Assembly (NCBI RefSeq): GCF_949628265.1
Contig: NC_088786.1
Location: 25,255,681 to 25,319,680, forward strand
DNA from: Cloeon dipterum
Lineage: Eukaryota > Arthropoda > Insecta > Ephemeroptera > Baetidae
DNA length: 64,000 nucleotides
Direction: 5' to 3'
Shown here: positions 46,275 through 56,500 of the stretch, in pieces
Numbering within the stretch: position 1 is the stretch's first letter
How the letters are laid out: each line of letters opens with the position of its first letter
Notes under the pieces: model-generated
What the model was told of the DNA's origin: nothing
The model's database searches: none
What the model saw: the letters and a program-made list of their open reading frames with translations, nothing else
Program-made: the position numbers and the translations under genes

Positions 46275-49200
46275 ATGCAACGTTTCCTTTACCTGACGCT
46301 GGTCCTGGTGGTCCTTCAGGCTATCCAGATCGGAGGTGAGTTTAACGAGGAAAACGATAGCAAATATTGTCTTGCGCCATAATGTTATTTTTACTGTACT
46401 TCGGCGACAAAACTGCGGTAAATGTTGGGAGGAAATTATGTATATGTATGGCCAGAATTATCATTTTTCTTTGAAGCAACCATACGTGTAACGTTTAGAG
46501 ATCAATGTTGAAAACTATACATACACTTTTGAAAAATTATATTTTCTTTTCAAGTTATGTTTAATTAATCAACGCACATAATTTATCATTATTGCAATTT
46601 CTTAGAAATTTAGAAAATTGTATTCAGATACCACTATTATATACATACATTATATGAACTCGATCCCTTCTCCCTGCAATAATGTAATCACCTAAATATT
46701 TTTAAACATTTCAGTGTCCGGCAAGATGAATTGCGAGGCTGATACAGGGACCTCACGCAAAATCATCAAGTTTCTTGACCCAAACACGCTGACCTGTCCA
46801 CCTCTGATAGATGACGATGAAAGATACTGCTGCATCAGACCATCAGAAAACTATCCATCCTATTATTGCTGCGACGCGCAGGAATACGTGGAACAAACTG
46901 GGTAACTTTTGCCATTCCTAATTTCAATCTTTTTGTGAGAATTCAAAGAATGCGTGGTCGGCGGCAAAAATACAGCCGATCGAAAAATGCATCAATACTG
47001 GGCCGATTACCGGCTGGATGCCTACTACACACTGTCAGTTTTTATTTTATTTGGAAGGCGTGCGAATCCACTAGTAACTTGTCCCTTGCTGGTTTGCCTT
47101 CCAACATGCGTGAGCATCCTCGCAGGACAATTATTGTCAAGCGTTTAGGTAAAAATATGTGGTGCGGGGGTAACGGCAGGTCATTCAGGGGGCTTGGGGT
47201 TAATCCTTGCGGCGTGAGTTGTCCTTATTATTTGGGCGCATCTATGGTTTGTTGCCAAGTGACGGCCAGCCAAAGTGGTGCTTGGCTTCAAACACGATGC
47301 TTACGAACTTTTAAAAGTCAGCAAATTTGAACTTTAGTACAAGGAAATATTTGACCACTCTCTGAAGTCATCAACCGCAGCGAAAACGTAATTAAAATAT
47401 GATTTCCTTGATAGAGAATTTAAAATGAATCGTAATTATTCATTTAATTTTCCGTTTTAAGAAATAAAAACTTTTAGAATTAGTTTATGAAGGATAAATT
47501 TGATTCATAATAATAATATACCATCATTTGTCGGAGTATTTTGTCACCAGATATATGCATGAATTGGTTCACTGAAGGCGTTAAAAACTTGGATATAATG
47601 AATTTTTCTCAAATTTATTATTTTGTTAGTTAATTTTTTAATCTCTACTAAGAACATGCTGTGAGCTCACTGGGCCGCAATAATTTGTCCCAAGTGGCCA
47701 CAGAGGAGCTTGGACCCATTGGGGCCATCATTTCGTCTTTCCGCACCGAGACCTTTAATTGAAACGCCGCAGAAATGTGTCCCCTTAAGCTACTAGAAAG
47801 GTGGCAAGTCGGCGTCAGTATGCCTCCCAGCCCGTTGAGCTATTCGAGCATTTTTTATCATCTAAACACTAACCACCTTTTGGGATCTCTAACATAGATT
47901 CTAGAAATGCTCAAATATATACATATATTATCTCATACCGGTCATTAACGCCTCAACAATGTATAGTCACAATAAATATTTTAGGTTCTTTATTAAAATT
48001 AATAGCAAGTCTAAATTCATCAATAAAATTTTCCCTTTATTGTTTCAAAAATTTTATAGATTTGCATTTTTATATTGATGTCAACTCTTGTGCCCAAGAA
48101 TCGGATTCATGCTGTGCTTGCTGATTGCACTGATTGTGGCGGGGATGATCATGTGCTGCGTGTGCTGCCTGTGCTGTCCTTGTTGCTGCTGGTACAAGAG
48201 GCGAAATCAGGGAGCTGTGTACAACAGTGAGTTATTTTTCGACGCACTTTTGAACAGTTAAATACTCACGTGCTTTGCAATGCTCCAGCCGTCGTAGGTG
48301 GGCCGCAGGCGGCAGCGCCCCCCGTCCCCCTGCACGCTCCACAGTCGGGCGTCTTCCAACAGCAGCAACCATACCCAATATATCCTCCACAAGGCTATCC
48401 GCAGCAGTACCCAATGTTGCCTCAGCAAAGCGTGCCATTGTTGAACCCTCAGGGTGGTTACGCGCCCGCCGTTCCTCCGCATGGAAACCAATATCCTCCA
48501 GCAGTTCCTCCTCACGGTGAGTTGCCTTTTGAATGTTTAAATGTTTGCAGAAATTATTATTGGTATTAGTTTTATTTTCAATTTTTATCCAATTTTGGTA
48601 TTTTTTTACTCGATTGGAGGTTTTACTTATTTTATTCTCTAAACCAAAAAATAACCTTCACTGAAAAATGTTGCCTTTCAGCACATAAATTACTATAGAA
48701 ACTAAATTTGCCTGAGACTTAAAAAAATATCAGCATGCTATTTTGAGACATGACTTTATGTTATATGAGTCAATTGTGACCATACATTGAGCTTTCACGT
48801 GTCAAATAGATGAAACGCAACCCCTTTTCTGCTAGAAATAATTTGATTTCCAGAAGCGTAAATAGATGAAATTTGACGACACCGTGTTCAATTACGCTGT
48901 TTTTCCTCTTATTAAAACTTTTGCGTTCTCGATTGTAAAATTAAAGCATGACTTTGAGCTTGTTGATTTCAAGGGTTTCTTTTGAATTGTTATTAGAATA
49001 ACATAATATTATATTGAATTTTTATTATTTTGACATATTTTTGTTTTGTACTATTTTATCTCGTGTATGGCGCACTGGATTTAATTAGTAATAAAATTGA
49101 CATTAAAAGTTCAATTTTACCCGTCACGAATGAAAAGGATATGTCGGAAAGCGCTCACCGAGATTTCGTTGGGATTGGCCCACTGAGACCGACGCTGCGA

Positions 49201-49836
49201 CGGTCTGTAGGTTTCGCAGTTTTCCGCGATATTTTTACTTAGAAAACTCCGATATCTACAAAATCAACGAGGACGAAGTTATAGAGATACAAATTTTGAG
49301 AATTTGGTTCGCAAACCTCAACAAGTACTAGAGGTCTCAGCCAGCCGCTCTGCGCCGCGCCACCCGGCATATTTTGGGTCACAAGGGCAGCCGCCGTGAA
49401 TCTGGCTAATTGTATGCTACACCAGCTGTCGGTGAAAAGGGGTCAAAATTTAAAAATTGCAGGAGAAAAAAATTAGTGTTAAACACTAAATTTTCTCGTT
49501 TTAAATATTGTCAGCCGCGCCAACCACCGCCGGGCAAAAAAAATCTGCTTATCCTTTCCCACCAGTCACCGCGTTAAATCTCGCGGCTGAGACCTCTGAC
49601 AAGTATCAAAATAAATATTTTAATAGCTCTATGATATAGTCGATTTTCCAGCATACTAGTTTAAATATGTTACTATGCTTATTTTGTGTTATATAAAATT
49701 TAATCCTCTTATAATTGCCACTTCTTAACTTTAGGGAGTTTGTTTTTTGTTTTCAGCCCAACCAATGCCACCACCATACTCTGAAGAGAAGGACGCTTCA
49801 TACTCCCGCCAGGCACCATACAACCCAAACTTTTAA
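46275..49836 (+). CDS. Shisa-like single-pass membrane protein
   Basis: Shisa proteins are type I membrane adaptors acting in receptor maturation or trafficking. Five exons: 46275-46335, 46715-46901, 48099-48226, 48289-48516 and 49757-49836, giving 227 residues. A signal peptide (MQRFLYLTLVLVVLQAIQIG) starts the protein. The small ectodomain has six cysteines in the family pattern, ending ERYCC and SYYCCDAQEY. A membrane segment begins at about residue 84 (GFMLCLLIALIVAGMIM) and runs into a cysteine cluster (CCVCCLCCPCCCWYKRR) typical of Shisa and likely palmitoylated. The tail is rich in Pro, Gln and Tyr and ends with PPPY at 206-209, a known ligand for WW domains of Nedd4-type ligases. The acceptor before exon 3 (CCCAAG) is only moderate, so a further small exon in the 1.2-kb intron is not excluded. 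Confidence 0.85.
49329..49598. mobile_element. hAT-type MITE in the last intron of the Shisa-like gene
   Basis: The left end TAGAGGTCTCAGCC (49329-49342) matches the reverse complement of the right end CAGAGGTCTCAGCC at 13 of 14 positions. The element is flanked by ACAAGTAC (49321-49328) and ACAAGTAT (49599-49606), an 8-bp duplication with one difference. TIRs of the form YAGAGG and 8-bp target duplications are hallmarks of the hAT superfamily. The element is 270 bp, has no transposase, and carries an internal palindrome at about 49463-49497. Confidence 0.8.
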
Positions 49837-50151
49837 TTATGCATTCTTCACTTTAAGCAACATTTTCAATCATGCTTGCTTCATGTGTGATACTAAGGCT
49901 GGCAACCTAGCTAGCTGTGTAACAATGATTTCAACGTGCCTAATTTGATCAATTACTATCTAACGATTAAATCAGTTAAATTTTCGAGAATCTTAGATGT
50001 TGTGTACATGATGATGTGTTGTAATGCACCAAAGAGTCTTGATTACACTTCTTACGTGTTGTTTATCTCGCAGGGAAAGCTATAGATCTGCAGTCACTCT
50101 GCAACTTATTCAAATAGCTGTTATTTTGACGAGAGTTCTCTCTAAGTATTG

Positions 50152-50157
50152 AATAAA
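50152..50157 (+). other. Poly(A) signal of the Shisa-like gene
   Basis: AATAAA lies about 315 bp after the Shisa-like stop codon. Confidence 0.5.
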
Positions 50158-51492
50158 TTATGTTTTCAACTTGGCTGCACACATTTGTGGAGTATTCTAA
50201 TCTTAAATAAGTACTACAATTAAGGGGGGGGGGGGGGTCTCAGTTTTCATTTTGGCCAAAACCTACTCATCTTTCAATGAGACTGGCCCAGTTTTCAAAA
50301 CACTGGATTTCACACATGCATATTGAATTTAATTTTTGCTGTAAGATCCCATGTTAATTTAAGATTTAATCAATTTTCAGACATCAAGTTATATTTTTGT
50401 TTCATGAAAATACAGCAGTATTCTATCTAATGTGATGTATAATGGTCACTTTGTTTCCTCTGGTGCAACTTATCAAATTTTATAAGGCAAGAAGGATTAA
50501 ACTTGTGTATTTTTAGTTTGGAAAGGAAACCTATTGATAGAAAACTCATCTCACTGTATTCTTCTTAGATGTTTGGTAAGGCGTGCCATGCCTTTATCGA
50601 TTACGGCTTGAAGGTCTGTGGATAGTTAAGCAAAAGACTGCATTTTGTAAACCTTTTGTACTTAAAAAGTGGCCATGTGTCAGCGAGCTGAAATTTTGTA
50701 TCGCCCGTAATGTGTATTAAACCATTTAGAGCACTTTTTAACTGCCTTCTTGGTATCAGTTCTGGTGTGTTGAGGAATCGAATTATCCACAGTCCTTATT
50801 ATAAATTTAAGAAAGGTATGTAACAACATAGAGAACAGTGGATGAATTTCGCTGTTCCAAATAAATATGGGCAGTAAAAATATTAGATGATGGGATACAA
50901 AGGGAGAAAGTGTGTGTGCGTATGAAAGAGAGATATATAATGTCGTAGCAAAATAAATTTCTAATGATAATTTTTTTGTTAACTGATAACAAGTTGTTCA
51001 GTCACGAGTTGTAATGCAATAGACCACGAAGATTCATACTGTATAATCTCAGCAGATAAATTAATTAATAAATATCATTTTCTCTTAATCAGAATGATAT
51101 TGCTCTCCCATCAATTTTGATTCCTTTTTAAATTCTGTGCTCATTGCTTATGCGTAATGCTAAAAGTAAGAAATGTACAAAAGAAACTTAACTCTACTAA
51201 ACCTTGCTTTATTTATTGTCATAATTTTTTTTTTAATTTATGCTGACACAAATTATTTGAAACGTATATTCATCCCCTTATATTGGATCATATTTTTTGC
51301 GCCACTAATTATGAAGTGCATGGACACCACGCATGCGCAAGGCAATCACGGCGAGAATGGAAACTAGAATCGAGATCGAGGATCGAGAATCACATGTTGG
51401 CTTTGTTTACAGGTGCAGGCCGGCTCTCCTAAATTATTTTGCGGCCTCTTCTCCAAAGCTGCAACTGAATCTATTTAATCAAAATATTTAAA
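50158..51492. other. Intergenic DNA before MRPL39
   Basis: AT-rich DNA with no coding exon recognised. It includes a run of 14 G at 50224-50237 and, near the right end, a GC-richer stretch with the NRF1-like motif that probably marks the MRPL39 promoter. Some of it may be an extended 3' UTR of the Shisa-like gene. Confidence 0.45.
51329..51340. promoter_or_regulatory. NRF1-like palindromic site upstream of MRPL39
   Basis: CACGCATGCGCA matches the NRF1 (fly ewg) consensus YGCGCAYGCGCR at 11 of 12 positions, about 155 bp before the ATG. NRF1 sites are known to be enriched in promoters of nuclear genes for mitochondrial proteins. Binding here is inferred. Confidence 0.4.
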
Positions 51493-53269
51493 ATGAATAG
51501 CTTAAGAAATATTGTGCAACTTCGGAAGCTTTCAAACCTGCCTGGCGCCTCTTTAGCCTCAAGGATAACGCGAGTTGAAGAAGGTATCTAATACATAATA
51601 CATACATATGTCGTACTGAAAATTTAGTGAATTGCTATGATTGAAAACAACAAAAAATGAAAAACTCCATTGTTACAGGGTTATTACAGAGGGTTCACTC
51701 TGCAATAAGTTCGTTCATTTTACATTCACAATTATTTTGAATAAGCGAAAAATACATAATAATTATTATGTAAAGTTACAGTTTCTGCTGGGTTACTAAA
51801 ACAGCTCACCAGCTCTTAAAAATTCAATTTCCATACCACATGCTGTAAAATGCTATTTTTAATCAAATTTTCTAGTCGAGTGGATTTGAAAACTTTAAAT
51901 TAAAGAATGAAATCCCTTAAAAAAAGAGTGAAATCAGAATAAATAACTGGAAATAATATTAATGCATTATAAATCATGTTCATGACTCTTCAAAAATTAT
52001 TGTAACAATAATTGAAATTTGCAGAACCGAAGCCCCTTACTGAAAAGCAGATATTGGAGAGAAAACGGAATGGAATTTTCACTGCTGAGCAAAAACGGCA
52101 AAGAGAGGCTGTGGGTCGTATCGAGAAAATTGAAGTTCAGTATCGAGGTGTCCCTGAAGAAGTCACCTTGTTGATGAACAAAAATATTTCCACGCCTTAT
52201 GAGTGTGCAAGACGTAAGGTCTTACTTAATTCATGGAATGTTAAATTTAAATATTTTCTTTACTAAAATAATACAGATATGTCTGAAACCCTTGCTGGAA
52301 CATCTGCTTTGGCCCGGGTAAACGGCAAATTGTGGGACATGCATCGGCCTCTTGATGCAGACTGTGAACTCAACTTGCTTACCATGAAAGATTCAGACCC
52401 CTTTCACGCGAATAAAGCCTTCTGGAGAAGTTGTTCCATGATGCTTGGAGCAGTTGTCCAGATTGCATTTAAGGATAAAGTCAGGGTGGATTTGCACAGT
52501 TTTCCATCTCCCAATGGTCAGAGTTTCAGTATGGTTTTAAAAACACGTTTAAATTGAAGTTTTTGTTTAGTTAAATCAGGCAGTTTCGTCTATGATGTGC
52601 AACTGGACCTGGATGAGTGGAATCCTACGCCAGTAAGATAAAAAGTTATTCAATTGAAATTCACGTTTACGATTGTTTTTTTAGGATGAGCTAAAGGTGC
52701 TTTCTGCCCAATTTGTAAATCTAGCTAGGGAAGAATTTAAGTTTGAGAGACTTGCCGTGGACGCTGAAGTTGCTGAGGATGTATTATTTCAAAACCCCCA
52801 CAAGTTGGAGCAAATTCCTCAGATTGCAACCCAGCTGGCTGATGGTGACTAACTTTTCTTAATATGCCACTCGCATTATAATATTACCTATTATTTCCAG
52901 ACAACAAAATTACTTTGTATCGGATCGGCTCCCACATTGATATCAGCAGAGGACCTATGTTAGGTGACACTGGCTTCATTGGAAGAGCTACAGTCGCGTC
53001 TGTACACAAGTTGGATTCGGATATAAAAAATCTTTACAGATTCCAGGGTGTTGCTCTACCAAAGGGATTTATTGTGAGAAGAAATTCAAACAGCTGAACA
53101 GCTTTACTAATAAAGTTGATTTAATTTCAGCTGAACCACTTTGCATACAGCATACTGGAAAGCAGGGCTGCTAAACTGGTAATATTTCCTTGGATGAACT
53201 GGAGTCCTTCTCTATCTAACAGTTTACTTTCAGAACAAAGCGTGGATTCCTGGCAAGCAGTCGTTGTAG
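51493..53269 (+). CDS. MRPL39: Large ribosomal subunit protein mL39, mitochondrial
   Basis: A mitochondrial ribosome large-subunit protein derived from a threonyl-tRNA synthetase-like fold. Eight exons: 51493-51583, 52025-52213, 52277-52516, 52571-52632, 52685-52844, 52901-53073, 53131-53178 and 53234-53269, giving 332 residues (human 338). The N-terminus (MNSLRNIVQLRKLSNLPG) is a basic mitochondrial presequence. Diagnostic stretches are EKIEVQYRGVPEEVTLLMNK with NISTPYECA, WDMHRPLDADCELNLLTMKD, NKAFWRSCSMMLGAVVQIAF, LYRIGSHIDISRGP and RFQGVALPKGF, matching mL39 in order. For exon 4 the acceptor TTTAG before TTAAATCAGG is chosen because it restores NVKSGSFVYDV; an acceptor 9 bp later would delete three residues and stay in frame. 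A poly(A) signal follows at 53300. Confidence 0.95.
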
Positions 53270-53299
53270 GCTGACAAGATGTTGATGTCGTAGAAATTT

Positions 53300-53305
53300 A
53301 ATAAA
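53300..53305 (+). other. Poly(A) signal of MRPL39
   Basis: AATAAA lies 31 bp after the MRPL39 stop codon. Confidence 0.65.
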
Positions 53306-53347
53306 ACAAAGGAATTAAGAATCGAGAACAAGGTCCTCGTTTAATTT

Positions 53348-53353
53348 TTTATT
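53348..53353 (-). other. Poly(A) signal of the upSET gene
   Basis: TTTATT on the plus strand reads AATAAA on the minus strand, about 230 bp after the upSET stop. With the MRPL39 signal at 53300 on the other strand, the two transcripts end within roughly 50 bp of each other. Confidence 0.5.
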
Positions 53354-53581
53354 AACTTGTTACTTTCGTACCTTACGAGGAACTGAATCCTCAAGATAGG
53401 CACTCGAAACAAATAAATCATCTGTTAAATATTTACAATAAATTCATCCGTTGCGCGGAATAGATAGAAAGTTTTCTTTACATATATTATATTTTATAGC
53501 ATGCTATACACACAGGATCCCCACACAGGGTTCGCAATGCACCACAATCGGTACAATCACATCATGAGTTTCTGACCACTA

Positions 53582-56500
53582 TTAAGTCGTTTTCTTGGTC
53601 GACGCCTTCATTTTCGCTGGTGTTTGACTTTTAATCAACAGCGGAGAAGGACCGTTGCGTAGTACAAATTCATCTGCTTCTTCGCGGGACTCGGGGAACT
53701 CAAGACTGGGAGGTGGATGCGGCTCCACCACAAGTAGATCTAAAATTGGGGGCGGCGCAGACGGCAGGGGAATGTTAAGGGAATCATGCACTTTGAGCTG
53801 CGGTGGTTCCAAAGGTGGTAACGGCGGTAGCGCTGGGCCTTGCTCCAACACCTCTTCCACTGCAAAGCCATACATTCAAGAACAAAGCTTTAATTTTGCA
53901 TTACAACCGCACCTTTTTCCTTTTCGAATTTCTCTTGCTCGTCAATGAACAGGCCAAACTCGCGCCTTAGTCTCTCAGTCAGATTCTCTCGCTGCTTCTC
54001 GGAACTGGTCGGTTCTGAGTTCCAACGAGGAATTTCTGTGGGCAAGATGTGATGTTTAGTTTGCAGAAATTTTGAGCAACTAAACATTAAAGGTTCAGCT
54101 GATGAAACTTCAAATAAATTGTATTTAATTAAACGAAAAGTTCGAGTATTTGAATAATTTGAAAAGATCATATCATTCGTGCAGTGGAAATTAGTGCGAT
54201 CTCAAACTTGCCACTTTGTGGCATAAGTCCGACGGACTTTTCCTCCAACGGTAAAATTGTCCCATCTATTTTTTATCATGGGTCTCAAATTGAAGCTGAC
54301 GTCACGCTAATCACGTGTCTGTGGTCAGGATCGAGTGTTGCCACAATAGTGCGATTGGACAATTTTTCCGTTGGCGGAAAAGTCCGTCGGACTTTAGCTA
54401 CGAAGTGGCAAGTTCGAGATCGGACTTTTTGCCGCGGCACGAACAAATAAGTCAGTAAGATATTGTTCCCTAATAAACTGACGAGTTTCTTCCAATTTTG
54501 AAGATACAAATAATAATTACTCTTAACCGATCAAGGCATGATAGTGCTTGTTCACTGTAGCAGAAAATTCTGACAGAAAAATATCAGGCGGTAGACCAGC
54601 GTAATTCTGAAAAATATTGGGGTTTTGACGACATCTCAAGTAAAATGATTTCGTCCTGGTCCCGGTAAAATTGCGCAACTTTTAACAACCAAACGCGAAT
54701 TTCCTTGTTGCAAGAAAAGGAAACAATCAATTCGACAATGAAAATTTGGGTGTTTGTTGAACGTTACGCAATTTTACCGGTACCAGGACGATTTGAAAGT
54801 GATGCACAAACCTCCTTTAGAATCAAGGCCGTCTACTGACTTCCCCTCTTCATCTACACTGACAGGAGAGTTGTCCACTCCTTGAGGTTCCGTTTTCTCC
54901 ACCTTTTGCTTGTTCCGTTGTCTGTACTCAGATATCGAAAGCTGTCAAAAGTGACAGTGAACATGAGATACAGCAAAGCGATCGTCTACGAGCTCAAACC
55001 TTTCGCTTGACAGCGGCAGGCGAGGGGGCAGCGACCGCCGGTGCCGGGGGTGGCGGGGTGGGTGCAGCGGGCAGATTTTCCTCCTTGATCTCTTTCACGT
55101 CCACGGGAATGGCAACCGGCGGCAAGGGAGGGGGTGGTGGCGGCACAGGGTTTGCAAGTAAGGACAAGGGTATGAGGGGAGGGGCAAGAGGGACTGGAGG
55201 CGGTGGCGGCAACGGAAGCTCCAGGGCGACTGGGAGCTCTGGTGCTAACGCCGGTTGGGCTGAGGGCGCCGGGATCGCGGGTGGGGGAGTCAAAACGGGC
55301 GGCAAGGAATCCTTGACCTCAAGCTTGATGCCCATTTGGCCCGAGAGCACCAGCACAGCCTCCTCGACGCAGCGCAGGGGCAGGCTGGGCGTCGGCTTGG
55401 GCACCTCCGCCTCCTGCTCGGGGGAGGCGGCTGTCGCAGGGGGAGTGCAAGAGTGCTGCTCGACCGACTCGCGGGCCAGACGCCGCTTCTTTAGCGGCGT
55501 CAGGTAGTCTGGCGAGGCCGAACGGGGGCTGCTGCTTGGCGGCGGCTCACTTTCTTCGCTGATGGCCTGACGCAGCCACCGCTTCTTGGCAGCTGCTGCT
55601 CCACCAATGCACCCGTCGCCATCCTCCAGTTTCAGTGGACTCAGAGGCGGCTGCTCGGGTTTGTTCAGCCATTCGTTCATTAGAACCTGTAAGTAACGAG
55701 TTCCGATGCTCATTTTTTCATCATTCTCTTCTGAGATGGGCGACATCCCTTTCTAGCCAACGACTAACAAAAGAAAACATCAAAGTACCAGAAGAGAAAA
55801 CACTCGATTTTTATTGTAATGAAACGGAAATGATCCAAAATAAAAAATTCACATTTCAGGAGGTTTTTACAATCAATCTAGCTTGAAACGCCAGTAAAAA
55901 TGTATTTAAGCAATTAGCATCAAAACAAATCCGATTTCACTCAAAGTACAGATGGCCATCCTCTAAATATTTCAACTTTACAATACCTTTTTAGTTTTGG
56001 GGAATTTGAAGCCCAAAGGAGGTGGTGAAGAGACAACTCTCGGCGAAGCACTGGCTGATGCACTCCCTGGAGAAAGAACCAAGTGGCTCCCACTTGAGTT
56101 CTCGTCTACAGAGAGCACTTGACTAGATGCGCCACTGCTACTCCTTCCCCTCGTCCGTCTTCTGATAGAGCAGTTATATTGACAGACAACACGCGTGATT
56201 GATAACTTACCCTTTCTTTTTGGGCAGAGGCGCGTCCAAATCGTTCTCTGCTTCATCCCTGCACCTGCCTGAAGAATCGGAATCTTTGGAGTCCCGTTCA
56301 GAACGGCGATGCTGCTGCTGAGCTTGCTTCCTCTGCTCCAGCTTTTCCATCCTCTCAAACGCCTTCATGATGGCCTCGATCTTGCGCTCTTCGCGCGTCA
56401 TCTTCTTGTCTGGAGAGTTGCTCAGGGCATCCTCGTCATTGCTGTCCTCCCCTTGGCTCTTATCCGGAGTGGGAGCTTGCTTGACAGGAGATTTCGGGGC

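Noticed and set aside
46866-47330. 154-codon frame overlapping Shisa-like exon 2
   Set aside because: It overlaps the real exon in a different frame, then runs into intron sequence. It has no family signature and needs no splice sites to explain it.
50224-50237. Run of 14 G
   Set aside because: A homopolymer in the 3' flank; may be an assembly or sequencing length artefact and no function is indicated.
55007-55507. Long glycine-rich open frame on the plus strand
   Set aside because: It is the antisense shadow of the proline-rich upSET exon at 55000-55686, whose minus-strand frame carries KMT2E-like motifs.
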